From contig NC_081549.1 of assembly GCF_901000735.1 (NCBI RefSeq), forward strand, positions 6,439,416 to 6,503,415: a stretch of 64,000 nt of DNA, in the 5' to 3' direction. Shown piece after piece: positions 1-11,877 of this stretch (the first letter of the stretch is position 1; each line of letters begins with the position of its first letter). This DNA is from Corylus avellana. Its lineage: Eukaryota; Streptophyta; Magnoliopsida; Fagales; Betulaceae. The position numbers were made by a program, and so were the translations under genes. The notes beneath the pieces were generated by a model. The model saw only the letters and a program-made list of their open reading frames with translations. It was not told the DNA's origin and ran no database searches.

Positions 1-366
1 AGTGCAAGAAGTTAGCCTGTAAGAGGGAATATTTTAAGATGCAAAGGTAAGAGGAAAAGCTCTCAACTTTCACAAAGTACAAAGCATGAACCCAACGGTT
101 GTAAACAAATGCATGCATGTTATAAGCAATACTGATTGACGTGTATTCATTGCTAACATGTTGATTACCCTAGAAGATCATGAGGTTTACGCGGATACGT
201 GAGAATTATGAGCTTTGCTAAAGAAGCTTAAACCATTGGTCTTGACTCATGAGGCATGAATTTTAAACCTCTAAGAACAGAACCTATTCAATTGCCTTCT
301 AAATTCATCTGCGCGGCTACACCGCAAATATAACAAATTAAAAAAATAAAAATAAAAATCCGGTAC

Positions 367-1233
367 CCAGATAAGCAAACTGTGTTAAGAGTGTGAGAAG
401 AAGGCAATCCATATTCCAATGCATTTTCTTCCTCGTCCTTTGTGGCAGTTATTCTCCTAACAGGTGGTGAACTGGGCCTCGGTGCTGATACCACGTCCTA
501 TGAAACACAAACACCACAGATGCATATATATATATATATATATATCTTCATTAACAAGCACTAAACGGCATACAAACAAATGAGAAGCTTAGAACCAAGA
601 AAGAGAGGAAGTAGATACCTTTATACAGTTCCCAAGATAATCACAAAAAGCCATCAAAAGGGTAATTTGCCTAGCCAATCTGCCATGCCCACTCTACAAT
701 ATTACCCAAAAAAATGCCACTAAATTTGACTTCTTAAAATGCTGATAAATGAAATTGCTCTAAAGTCCATATCAGACAATAAAAAACCAGGTCAGATTTC
801 AAAATTAACCAAATTATGGAGAGACAGAACATACCCAGAAGAGCAGAGGAAGAAAGGCAGTGTAAAAGGGCACAGATACAACGCAAGACAACCCAGAGAA
901 CAGAGCATCCAGAAACCTATGCTGGTATTTCTGCAAAAACCCACCAGACCAATCCCAAAAAGAATTACTCTATTGAAAAAAAAAAAAAAAAAAAAAAAAA
1001 CATATATACAGAGAATTCAACAAGAATGATCATCTGGGTTTTCATTTTCAGTTGCAAAAGTTGACTGAAACCTGGATCTGGAGGAGAAGAGGGTTCCCAG
1101 TGATGACACGGTGAGCCACCCATGGTTGCAGGAAAGATCTAAGCTTGCGAGTCACATTGAGGTATGAAGCCATCACAATCCATGCGACGATTCCACACAG
1201 CGTTGCTCCTTGCCACACTGCTATGCTTTCCAT
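367..1233 (-). CDS. LPPD: Lipid phosphate phosphatase delta / sphingoid-base phosphate phosphatase, 5' exons (partial)
   Basis: PAP2-family membrane phosphatase expected to remove phosphate from long-chain-base phosphates or other lipid phosphates in the ER. Four exons join in frame: 1072-1233 (54 codons from the ATG at 1233), 835-930 (32), 619-693 (25) and 367-497 (43 codons plus 2 nt), each with GT/AG borders. The first exon reads MESIAVWQGATLCGIVAWIV, a hydrophobic start typical of plant LPP-delta. Signature residues are visible: K111-x6-R118-P119 (motif 1, split by the last intron) and P143-S-S-H146 (motif 2). The third motif and the C-terminal membrane helices would lie left of position 1, so the gene is cut by the window. 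An acceptor-like TTACAG sits near position 16, but the 15 bases beyond it do not obviously continue the protein. The GA-rich 5' leader lies at 1234-1274. Assignment is by remembered family similarity. Confidence 0.85.
522..545. repeat. AT microsatellite in LPP-delta intron
   Basis: Uninterrupted TA dinucleotides inside the intron between the third and fourth visible phosphatase exons. The region is likely to vary in length between individuals. Confidence 0.9.
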
Positions 1234-1274
1234 CTCTTTCTCCCTCCCTCTCTCCCTCTCTCTCTCTCTCTCTA
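1234..1274. repeat. CT/GA-rich tract at the LPP-delta 5' leader
   Basis: Pyrimidine tract on the plus strand, hence GA-rich on the transcribed strand, immediately upstream of the phosphatase ATG at 1233. GA/CT tracts in 5' leaders are common in plant genes. No TATA box could be tied to it with confidence. Confidence 0.7.
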
Positions 1275-1279
1275 ATTTC

Positions 1280-3545
1280 CCTCTTGAAGAAGAGGGATCG
1301 AAGAAGAGAAACAATGAGAGACGCAGATAACAAAGAAGAAAACAAAAAAAAATTGAAAGCTAGTGGCAGGACTTGACTACAGAGGCATTGAGGAAATTTC
1401 TGTCCAAAGAGGAAAGAAGTTTTATTTTATTATTTTAGTTTAATATTTGTATTATAGTGGGTATTTACATTTTTTTTTTTTTCAATTTTTAAATGGTCAT
1501 AACTCTTGCCACTTCGGCTTCGGTGGCTTCTCTTTTTGGCTGGCCCAGAAAAAGCCAGCAAATCGGTGAGAAAAAAAAAAAAAAGAAAAAAAAAAAAAAA
1601 AGAAGAAGAAGAAAAGTAGATTGACAGCAAGTTGCAAATGTCTCAGTAGGGTGGGCTGCTCTTCTATGTCCAGGTTTAGTCTGGTTTGTGTGTATTCGGT
1701 TTGCTGATTTTTAATGAAGTTTATTTATTAAAAAAAAAAAAAAAAAAAAAAGTAGAAAAATAGAAAGCAAGTTGCAAATTATGGTGGCCGTTTCATTAAA
1801 TGTGATATACTCATTATCTACCATGCCGGCCTAAGTAGACAAGGAGGGGGCTCAAGAGTTTATCATTCAGATTAAATTGCTAGACTATTTTAACTAGTTA
1901 GCATGTAACTCGATACGACATCATTTAATAACTGTAACCTGTTAATAGGTGAGGAATTTGAAACCTTGCTTGGCCAAGACCGTACCCTATTAGAGGGCAA
2001 CACGTGGCAAATGTCGTATTTGTTGATAAACATTCTACGTAAAGGAGGACATGCAACAATATTCAAATACATTTCTATTACAATCCTTTTGAGACTCTAC
2101 TCTCTAAACAATCAATTCTTGCTAACTTAATCATAGAGGCAAAGGAAGAAGCTAATTTATGGATGCCATAAGCTATCTTCGACAAATTAAAAAAATATTC
2201 CTAAAATATATCTTTTTACGCAATATTCTCAAAAATTAATTTTCTCCCTCAAAATCCTCACCCTCTCCTCCCATCACTAAAATTCATGGTTTCACATATA
2301 ATCGTAAGTTTTATCTGCCGATACTCTCAACAAGTCTCTAATCATTCTTGTTTTCTCCAGTAAGCACCCATTGTTAGAAGTTTGATCGTGCGATCAACTG
2401 CATCAAAATGTCAGTCAAAAAAATACTCCTAAAATTCTTATTTAATTTAATTTAACCAGAAGTTGTTCCATGTAAACTCATTTATCACTTAAGTTAACCC
2501 ATCAATAAACTATTATTGTTGTGTATTTTTTTTTTCTTTTATTATGCGTATGTGTTGTTAGCACATTGATTTGAACTTTTAATTGGGAAATAAAAATAAA
2601 TAAAGGTTTTCAATTGCATCCATATCAGATCTCAACGTTGTATGATTTGTTCCAGAATGAAGTGATTGTCTCTATCACGCCAGAAGGATCACAATAGATG
2701 GCCACCGAAGACTTGGTCAACGTTGTTCCTAATTGACCAGTATTAGACTAATAGTCATAAGTAGGCCGTTTTTATTAATGTTTGAATTTTCTCAATGTTG
2801 CTAAATCATTATTAATTGTTTGTGAAATTCCAAATAAACCCTTTAGTGGCGTCCTTTGGCTTTTGCCTTTTCTTTTGCTTTTCCTTCTACTTTTGTTTCT
2901 GTGTTATCCAGATGATAAAAGGGATTGTGTAAAAGTTCTTTGTGGCAAATCCGGCGACTTAGTCAAAGATTTGGTGGTATTTGACTAGTGGGCTGCATAA
3001 AGAAAGCCCAAGACGAAGTTGGGAACCAATGGGCTCCTAAATTTTCTCTTAAAGCCCAAGACAAAGCTTATCCAAACTCAGAAATTATAAAGCACATGGT
3101 GTTCCTTAACACACACATCCCTCCCCCTATCCGGCTCTTAGGGGATAAAAACAAAAAAAAAACACACTCATAGCTTCAATTAGGTCATGGTGTAAATTAG
3201 GTATTTTACACTTTCTAATAGAAAGTAGACATCTCAATTTGAAACACCAAAAAATAATATAACTCTTCAAACCAAATAAATTTTATTCTCTTGACAAAAT
3301 ACTCATTGACAAAATCACTAACAAAACCATCAAAGCAACTTGGTTTTGGAGATTCTAGTATAGGGGCTCAGAGATTGGTGGATGGTGGGCATTGTGTTAG
3401 AATGAATAAAAAAATTCATGAAATTGATTTGAAATAAATGTACGGAGTTTTCATCTCTATTGTATTTAGTATTTTTAACTGATGTGTCAAATTTTTATTG
3501 AATTCTATATAAGGGACTCTTCTCCGCTATATATTTGTGGGAACA
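1280..3545. other. Intergenic, AT-rich, no gene seen
   Basis: Upstream side of the phosphatase gene. It holds several poly-A/poly-T runs (about 1470-1485, 1568-1600 and 1731-1751) and AT-rich sequence. The short open frames at 1890-2072, 2782-2988 and 2988-3173 have no domain or homologous appearance, and I see no gene in them. Confidence 0.6.
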
Positions 3546-3675
3546 GGATCTTCTCAGTTTCATTTGAACTGGATAATATCCCGTTAGTTATATTAGAGGG
3601 GTATTTTTGTCTTTTCAAATATCCCTCTAATATAACTAACTGGATATTATCGAGTTCAAATGAAATTGAGAGGAT
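3546..3675. mobile_element. Small hairpin MITE
   Basis: A near-perfect inverted repeat of about 130 bases. The left arm begins GGATCTTCTCAGTTTCATTT and the right arm is its reverse complement ending at about 3675, with a short AT-rich loop near 3602-3620. Length and structure fit a foldback MITE. No clear target duplication was identified, so the superfamily is open. Confidence 0.7.
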
Positions 3676-4049
3676 CTAATTCATATTTGTGACTCCTTTG
3701 AAGGTAAGAAAAGAATGATTTTTTTTTGTTTTTTTAATTAAAAGAATGATCACTTTAAATGTTAAAATAAATTTTGTTGAGTACAAACTGAAACTACGAG
3801 AACTTGCCTATATATTATCGTTCACATAAAGTAAAGGTGAACATTGACCCCCTTGGCGTTGGTTAGATTCCAATGATCGAAACATGCGGGGTTGATAGAT
3901 AGATTCAGCCATTGATTTCCAAATCAACGATCCTATGAAATTGCATCAAGCTAAACCAATCAAAATCAATTAGTTGGATTGGGCTTAGCCGGTTAGGTCA
4001 CACCAAGATCACCATTACTCAAAATTATAGTCAATGTGGCACTTACCAC

Positions 4050-4694
4050 TAGCGGTATACAAGTGGGGCAGTTTTTAACCCCTAATAACCGCTTATAGCC
4101 GCTAACCGGATAATCGAAAATAATTACAACCGGATAATCGGATAATTGCTTAAGCCAGTTGCGGTTACATTTAGTAATCCAGTTAATAACCGGGTAATTG
4201 GATCTTTAATGTTTTTGATTTGTAATTGTTTTGAATTATGAATTAAGATGTATATTACTTAGGATTTCCAACATTTTACTCCATAGGATTTCATGTAAAT
4301 TTCACATAAATAATTTTGATCCAAATAGTTATTGTCACTGAAATATAACAATGTATATGAGAGAGTTTCTCTTATTATTTAACATTGTACTCGTAGCTAA
4401 AATTCTTGGATCACATTTGAGATACGAGATAGATCACAAATAAATAATGGTCTTAATACTTTAGTAGTTTGAATTAACAATATATTATAAAAAAAATATT
4501 CTTCTTTGAACCAACAAATTTGAAGTTTTATATTAAAGAAAAAAAATGATGAAATTATTTATGAATATCAGTTTATTACCAGTCTTTAATAACCACATAA
4601 CATCTAGTTGCGGTTATTTAAAATTGAATAACTGCCTAAATCGGTTACGATTATGAGAAAATAACCACTACTGCAACCGGTTATGCACCCCCTA
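4050..4694. mobile_element. hAT-like non-autonomous element, degenerate
   Basis: AT-rich segment bounded by CCGGTTA-type subterminal motifs in opposite orientation. It starts TAGCGGTATACAAG and ends near TGCACCCCCTA, so the ends resemble the TAGGG(G)TGT-type ends of the two better hAT elements at 15.9-17.6 kb. Flanking 8-mers match only 6 of 8, so the boundaries are tentative. No transposase coding is present. Confidence 0.5.
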
Positions 4695-4972
4695 CAGCTA
4701 CCACATCATACATAACATTTATTTTCATAAAATATAGACCGCCACATGAGTTTATAATAACATTAGTAAAAGTAACAATAACCCAAGCATTTTTTGACCC
4801 AAGGAGCTTTGATTTATAGAAGCTTATTTATAAATAAATACACCATAAAGGCAACACTTTTTTTGCCCACTTTATAAGTTGTAAAAAAAGAAAAAGAAGT
4901 AACTTTGTCTTATTACAATTGGTTGGAGGAGTTTGGGTGGTGATTACATGTAAGAAGATGAATGGTAGGGGT

Positions 4973-7900
4973 TTAGCTACACATCCCTCTTCCCTTCATG
5001 ACATGCCTCCTTAGACCAGGAATATGGACATTTGTGATATAATCTCTCCAATTTATGTTGCCCACATCAAACCCAAAGTTTCTCTTCTCTTCTTCAGACA
5101 TGCTTTCCATCAATCTTTGAGTATTGCTGTTATCAAACCTGCATCACAGTTGTTACTCAAAGTTTAGCATAGTGTTTGGAAGAAAAGAAAAGAAAAAACG
5201 CTTAACTTTTGTTTGTTAATGCTTTTTAGAGGGTTTTTTTTTTTAAATTTTTTTGGAAAAAGTGTTCTTATGTAACATAAATGTGAAAACAATTTTAAAT
5301 GTTTTATGTTTTAGGCTATTTGTTAATATTTTTGTTTTGAAAAGAAAGACAAAAGAGAAAGAAAATCTTCACCCATTTCAAGACTGGAAAATGCTTGGGG
5401 GGCACTGTGAAAGGTGTCACGTGGCATAATATGGATGAAAAAAAATTAAGCAATAAAGACTGACGTGGTAATTATCATGTTAATTTGTAAGGAAAATATA
5501 GTAAATGTTGTAGTCTTCCTAACAAAGAACACTCTTTTGAGACCATTTTTTTTTTCTCATTAAGATTGTGCCAATTTTGATGGTAATTAATGAGCTCCTA
5601 AATTTTTATCTCTCTTTTTGGCAATCATGCACATTATTAACATTTTGAAGTGGGAAATTTTCTGTCCCGAGTAGTCTTGTGTCTAGTTCAAAAAATATAA
5701 GAATTTGATGAGAATTGATTATTTAAATTTCGGGATTTGATAATGATTAAATTACTTTAGAAGGGATTTGATTAGTATTAGATTGAATTTGAATAAATTC
5801 AAATCACTTGTTAGCTCACAATTATATCAACAAATAAGAGTAAGATGTAACCTTTTGAGCTCTTTCTTAATAGTAAATATAGTGTGTCTAACACTGAACC
5901 ACTCTTTATTTTCTCTTATTCCGCTATCTTATTTATATTTCCATAGCAACCCAATACTTAAGATAATCCAATCTTCATGTATGATAAGTTTTTTATTTTA
6001 TTTTATTTATTTATTTTTATCCTTTTTCATATATTATGTGAAGAAATTGATTACTTACCTTCCACCATAAAATGTGTATGGCTCATATATGCTTGCTAAA
6101 TGCTTGGCTTGTTCTACTGACTTTCTGCAAATAATTTCCAGTTTCTGGGACAGCTTCTCGTTGGAAGAGGCTGCAGCTGTCAAGCCACTTCGATGAATGG
6201 CATCTCCCCAAAGGTGAGTGGAGAACTCTTCCATGGATCTAAATAGCTTCATAGATGGAACACTGATTGGCCTACCCTTCGAGTCCAAACATGGAGAGGA
6301 ATTGTAGTGTTCATACAGCAGTCTCGCCAGGTCTTGGAAAACCAATGGATTTACAACAGATGAAGCAATCTGGTACACATTGATGTCTGGTTTTTGTGCC
6401 TCTCCATGCCTTGCCATGGCTGCTAAGGTTGCATTAACAACCATGTCTGCTGGCACCTGCAATCAGTTATGTCAAGAGATGAGTGCTGCTGCCTAGGATT
6501 AAGGGTTTAATTCCAAATCAGTAGTTTTTTAATCAATGATTATGCCCTTAACAAATGGTATTTAGAGTAGGCACCACGTCACTGGTTCGAGTTACGAAGG
6601 AGGCAACCAATTATAAGCTGAATTAAAATGTTTTTGATATTATATATGGATTTAGTGTTAACAAGTATGTGAGTGGTGCTGCCAAGAAGAGAAAACGCTA
6701 TCATTGGGTCAGTGACAACAGAGTGAGCTGCAATGAATGTTGGGTTCGGAAAATTAGTGGAACGTTACGATTATAAGGGTTAAGGGTTTAACAAAATCAA
6801 TATCCAACGATCGTAAGATTTTTGGATCAATGAGCGAAAATACTACCATTAGGTCACTGACAATAGAATGAGTTGCCACAAATGTTGGGTTCGGAAGCTT
6901 AGTGAAATGTTACGATTATAAGGGTTAAGGGTTTAACCAAATCAATATCCAACAATCGTAAGGTTTTCCTAGGGTTTTTGGATCTTAAGGGTTAAAGATT
7001 TAACCAAACCAAATCATTAGAATCAATGATTAGACCCTTAACAAGCCAAAAACACACATATGACAATTCAAGAACATAAGCATTTACTTACTACATCGAG
7101 TACTCCATTTGGGTCAACTAAGAAGCCTGTGAGCTGCCCTTTCCCATAGTACAAAACTATAGGATCCATCATCCTGTGAAGGAGAGTAGAAAGAAGGTTA
7201 GTTGGGCATTGCATCCAAGAGGTTAATTAGTGCAAAATTTTAAATAAGAGACACCTACCTATTCCCTTCCATCCATCCAGGGAATGGCTCTTTGCAAGTG
7301 CTCTCAATTACACTTGGTCGGATAATGACAACTGGTGTTTCTCCTCTCATTTTGTCTATCATCATTTCCCCCATAGCCTTTGTGAACACATAAGTATCTT
7401 GCCATCCATATTTCTTGGCCCTGAGAATAAGTGATGTAAAACAATTAAGTCCCACATTGAAAAGATATACGTTTAAGCTTTTGGGTTGAGCGGTGTTCCA
7501 ACAAGACAGAAAAACAAGAGAGAAGAAACTCGTCATCACCTTTCTAGACCCAACTCTTTCATTTTTTGAGCCACTACACTGACTTCAGAAACTTTGCTGA
7601 AATCCAAAGCCAACTTTATTTCACCTTCTATGTCCAATGCAGGGAGGGATCTTGATGAAATTTCCAAAATTTCCCTTGCTATACTATCTCCATTACTGAA
7701 AGGCCTTTCCATTATTTGCCCTTGTCTTTGTCCATTAACATAAGCTGCATGTGAAAAAAATGAAACATATATATGTTTTAACACAACATGGAATTACAAA
7801 ACTACTCTCATAAACTTTGCTTTGTTAGGGATAGAGTAACATTAAATGAGATATGTGCTTCAAATAGATAATCAAAGATAATTTAATTTTCCAAAAGTGG

Positions 7901-8542
7901 GTTCCTCACACCTGTTGATACTTGCAAGAAGAGCTTTAGTTTCTTGCACTTCTTGGCAAAGCCCATGAGGTGGCAAGGCCCTCTTGTGTTTATATCAATA
8001 GCAACATCATATCTGCAGTTCCATAATTTCAAAAATGTTTAACAAAATAAATTGAAAATCTATAAATCTAATGATTAAAAAAAAACATGAACTTGTAATG
8101 GAGAAAAGTCATGACCTTTCATCAAATGTTGTGTTAGCTGCAGAATTTACAATCAAGTCGACTTCTTTGGAAATAACATCTGCTGAATCTTCATCCAAGC
8201 CAAGATCGGATTCACAAATATTCCCGACCACAGGAACTAGCTTGCTCAACATGAAGGATTGGTAGGATTTTCCATGGATTTGTCGGAGACACTTGAAAAG
8301 CTCTGCATTTATGATCTGAAACACACCCACAAAACATATCTTAATTCAACACCAAGAGACATGCATTAGTGAACTTCCAGAGACAGGGCATAATAGAGAA
8401 CATACTTCATTACTCAATCTTTCCATTGCCGCTTCCTTGTTTTTTGCCTGAATCAAAAGAAATATTCTTCCCACCTCCGGCTGTGTCCGTAGAATCTTCT
8501 CAATAAGAACTGATTTTTTTTAATATATTAGGAAACCTTAAT

Positions 8543-8574
<32 letters not shown>

Positions 8575-9005
8575 GGAAAAAGAAAAAGAAAAAGCTTTAA
8601 TATATATACACCTTTAGCGAGAAACCCAGTAGCTCCAGTGATAAGAAATCCCTTGCCTCTAAGAAATTTGACAATTCCAATGCCATCATCAACCTCAACC
8701 AAAGGGCTGGATGGTTCTCCATAAGGCACCAAATCCTTGACGGCAATCTCCGGCTGGCTCTTCCCATTGGGAGACAAAACCAAGCTCCCTGCATCTCTCA
8801 AAGCTGCAGAATGATCCGTCCTCAACAATGCCTCTGTCTGTGTGAAAGCAGAGGAAAAGCCACTAGACTTGACAACATTCCCACCTCCTTGGCAGCTCAC
8901 GACACTCTTCTTCCTCCTTAAAGAGCAGCAGTGGCGCCTGTCGGACACTCTGAGGAGTTTAATCGGTGCAACTGAGGAAGAATTTAGGAACAGAGCCCCC
9001 ATCAT
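4973..9005 (-). CDS. FAR2: Fatty acyl reductase of the MS2/FAR2 type, nine exons, complete
   Basis: NADPH-dependent reductase making fatty alcohol from acyl-CoA or acyl-ACP. The MS2/FAR2 subclass acts in plastids and feeds sporopollenin/pollen-wall lipid synthesis. Exons: 8612-9005, 8406-8509, 8116-8315, 7912-8012, 7540-7744, 7259-7420, 7092-7173, 6059-6456 and 4973-5138. All have GT/AG borders and every junction keeps frame, giving 602 residues from the ATG at 9002 (603 if the adjacent ATG at 9005 is used), close to the roughly 616 of Arabidopsis MS2. The N-terminal ~110 residues are Ser/Arg-rich and resemble a transit peptide plus linker. The nucleotide-binding motif TGATGFLAK is at the end of exon 1, and the catalytic Y344-x3-K348 is in YVFTKAMGE. 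The C-terminal male-sterility domain ends in exon 9. No lesion was found, so it is probably functional. Its neighbours are unrelated. Confidence 0.93.
8543..8569. repeat. AC microsatellite in FAR2 intron 1
   Basis: A pure AC run just upstream (in gene orientation) of the exon 2 acceptor. It lies within about 60 bases of a splice site, so length variants could be a useful marker. Confidence 0.9.
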
Positions 9006-9350
9006 TTGGGAAGAAAATAGAGGAATATTTTTGAGATGGGCAAAAAAAAAAAAAAAAAAAAAAAAGGATAAGAAAAGTAGAGGGTTTGCAGTTAAAAATG
9101 GTTGGGTTGAAAGCTTAGCTAAACACTTCCTGAATAAATAAAGAAAAGCTAGTAAACTAACAAAGGCTCCATACGATGTGAGATGGGTTTTGTTCGGTTT
9201 TAAAGAGAAAGAGAGGTAGGGTGGGTTTAAGGGAGAAGGAGATGAGGGGTAGGTAAATTCGAATACCCCCCCTCCTTTCTAGCAGATTTTTCTATAACGG
9301 CTCTCTTTTTGCCACCCCTTCACACTTCTCACCAACGGCTAAGATGGCGG

Positions 9351-9395
<45 letters not shown>

Positions 9396-9568
9396 CTTGT
9401 TTGATTGGTGTTTCCTATAATGCAATTTTATATGTGCTCTACTTTTTGCGGGAAATGCTGGGGGAGAAAGGGTGTGAGAAAGGGGTTGGCTATGGGGACT
9501 TTTTCTATTACTAATTTTGTTGCTTGGTCACTTAGTAAATAGCGCTTTTTATGGTATCATTTTGAGTA
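9006..9568 (-). promoter_or_regulatory. Presumed FAR2 promoter region with CT microsatellite
   Basis: Sequence upstream of the reductase start. It contains a poly-A run (9042-9065) and a long CT dinucleotide tract at 9354-9391. No convincing TATA box was located, so the promoter role is inferred only from position. Confidence 0.45.
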
Positions 9569-9928
9569 ATGCTATATGATATTATCTTTATATCCTACCC
9601 CATTTTATTAGGTTGATGTTGCCGTGCCAAGAAAATATTGATTTAAGATAAGAGAAATGTTAGGAGTCAATATTTTTTTTCTTCTATATTTGGTCTATTT
9701 CATCTTACAAATCAACCATTAAATTTGTGGACTTATGTAAACTCCACATTAATCAATAGTAGATTTTACAAATCTAATGGTTGATCTATTGAATTTGTAA
9801 GAGAATATGAATAAAATATAAGAAACTTATTAACCCTTAACATTTCTCTTGATTTAATAGGTGATGGACACTGCAACATCAATTAGTGAGATAAGAATGG
9901 AATGAAAGTGTATTATCTATCATGGCTC
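9569..9928. mobile_element. Two nested palindromic MITEs
   Basis: The outer arms (about 9569-9640 and 9855-9928) are imperfect reverse complements, sharing for example TTGATGTTGC and GCAACATCAA. Inside sits a second inverted-repeat element, 9651-9849, whose ends are AGAGAAATGTTA and TAACATTTCTCT. The inner element therefore looks like a later insertion in the loop of the outer one. No open frame is present. Confidence 0.6.
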
Positions 9929-10207
9929 TTCCCATTTGGAGACAAAATCATTGGTTCATTTCAGATATTTCAACTAATTATGCCTTCTCAAACTCTAAAG
10001 TAAAATTAGTTGAGGTAATTCTACTTATTAAAATCTCAAGTTAATAGGAATAAAATGAATTCAATAATTTTATTAAATCAAATATTATTGAAGCAAACAC
10101 AACATACAAAAAGACTACACTAATTCCGGCTCATCTACCACAATAGGCTAGGGGAGATAGAGAAGCGAATTTGGTAAATTGACCAAATGGAGAAGCAATT
10201 CGCAATA

Positions 10208-10279
10208 GCGTTTGTAGTCCAACGGTTAGGATAATTGCCTTCCAAGCAATAGACCCGGGTTCGACTCCCGGCAGACGCA
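10208..10279 (+). tRNA. tRNA-Gly (anticodon UCC)
   Basis: A 72-base cloverleaf. The acceptor arms GCGTTTG and CAGACGC pair with one G-T wobble. The D arm carries an A-box-like TAGTCCAACGG. The anticodon stem ATTGC/GCAAT encloses the loop CTTCCAA with anticodon TCC, and the T arm is CCGGG-TTCGACT-CCCGG. There is no intron and no encoded CCA. It decodes GGA and appears functional. The 68- and 60-codon open frames on the other strand across it are incidental. Confidence 0.96.
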
Positions 10280-10301
10280 CCTTGTTGTCGGACTTTCGAC
10301 C

Positions 10302-10306
10302 TTTTT
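10302..10306 (+). terminator. Pol III T-run terminator of tRNA-Gly
   Basis: Five consecutive T residues begin 23 bases after the tRNA 3' end, which is the usual RNA polymerase III stop signal. Confidence 0.7.
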
Positions 10307-10592
10307 ACAATTCGGCCCAAAGGGAGGAAGGCTGAGCCCAACTACTACTAGACTCGGCCGAGATGGGCCTAGAAGCTCCCGTGCAAATCTTACCAATAAT
10401 GAAAACATTCAAAACAATTGTTTTTATTTTATTTTATTTTGGATAAATAACAATTCATTTTATTTTTCTTTTAAAACAACCTTTCTGGAAAATGGGTAAC
10501 TAATTTGTATATGTAGTAGAAGCCCAAACCCATACGTACGTATATAACTCACTGCTATTTGATTTAGCATTTCAATTGTGAAACATAATTAG

Positions 10593-10770
10593 TAGGAGTG
10601 TAAATCTGGCCGTTTATAACCGGCCATTAACCGGTAACTGGTTATTGGCCAACCAGTTGTTACCAGTTAATGGCCAACCGTACAACCGATTGAAAAAACT
10701 AGTAACTGGGTACCTCGTTTCAGTTACCGATTTTTGATTTTCTATATTATTGATGGACTATGAAGAATAT
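10593..10770. mobile_element. Truncated hAT-like end
   Basis: Begins TAGGAGTGTAAA and continues with several CCGGTTA/CCGGCC-type subterminal motifs, as in the hAT-like elements elsewhere in this window. No matching right end was found before the dispersed repeat at 10779, so it is called a remnant. Confidence 0.45.
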
Positions 10771-10778
10771 AGAAAATC

Positions 10779-11330
10779 AAATGGGTATGGAACATCTAAG
10801 GTAGAGGGGCCCAATGAAGGGAGACAACTGATGCCAAGGGCCAACAGGCATAGTAACTAGTTGCATTTTGTAATAGATTTGTAATTAAGGAACAATAATG
10901 TGAATTGGTGGTATTTTATTGGTCTATATTTTGCTATTGAAGTGTGTTGGTGGTATTTTGTTGGAGAACAACAAAGGTATTTTTAAAGTGAATCTTTTTC
11001 CATGGATACAGATGGGTAACTCAAATTTGATTCTAAATACATTCAAAATTTTGTGAGAAACAGAATTATTATATCACTTGTTTATCTTTATAGCTATTGA
11101 AGGTGCATGGGCTTTAATGCTGCCAACATCACTGCAACTTTACATGCAAAAAATCTAATCATGCCAATCATAAATCTCTAGAGCTATACTTCACTTGGAA
11201 TAATGCAAAAAGAAGCATTCAAAGAGATGCATTGATGTACCAACAAATATCAGATTGTGAATTTTATTCAATATGAACAATCAGTTTGCAATTGGAATCT
11301 TTGGAAAGATAAATTTTTTGGGGAAACATG
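10779..11330 (+). repeat. Dispersed repeat, copy 1 (partner at 62166-62831)
   Basis: Starts AAATGGGTATGGAAC and shares long blocks in the same order and strand with 62166-62831, for example GATGCCAAGGGCCA, CATGGGCTTTAATGCTGCCAA and GATTCTAAATACATTC. It has no open frame and no visible terminal repeats. It is probably an internal or 3' part of a retroelement, class unknown. Confidence 0.7.
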
Positions 11331-11623
11331 ATCTAATCATAAATCACTTGTAATCTGTATGTATATGTTGCGGATAGCAAATATTTCTTATTTACATCTT
11401 GCTTTTATTCTAGTATTATAAATATATTATGATGTTATTCTCTTTAGAAGAATATTATTTCCTTTCAAAAATAAGTTATGACTCTTTCTATTTAAGCTTT
11501 GTTGATGCCGTGTGTCCATTTCATAGAAAAATAAATACAAAATTGTCATTTGGAGGTAGATCCCTTCAAATTGATTGATTTATCACTTTATTTCCTTTAT
11601 TTTATGAATTCAAGCAATAAAAT

Positions 11624-11825
11624 TAGGGATGAAAATGCAGATAGATAATAACCATTGCATTGCTATCAACATATACGGGTGCGGATAGCAAAAATCACTA
11701 TCCATGTATACGGATGTGGATAGCGGTTTTAACGTATGTGAATAGCAGTTTTAAGATATATGCCTGTATGGATAGCAGTTTTAGAGTATGTGGATGCAGA
11801 TAGTAACCGTATTCACATTCCCTTT
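11624..11825. mobile_element. Short repeat-rich hAT-like element
   Basis: Begins TAGGGATGAAAATG and ends near ATTCACATTCCC, an approximately inverted pair of ends. The interior has repeated GGATAGC(A/G)GTTTTA words. It may be a small non-autonomous hAT. A clean target duplication was not seen. Confidence 0.4.
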
Positions 11826-11877
11826 ATATATAAATTATAAATTTATATATATAAATTTTATGATTCCAACTTGAATA

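Noticed and set aside
739..1064. Plus-strand frames rich in Lys/Gln over 739-1064
   Set aside because: They are the reverse of LPP-delta exon 2 followed by a poly-A run.
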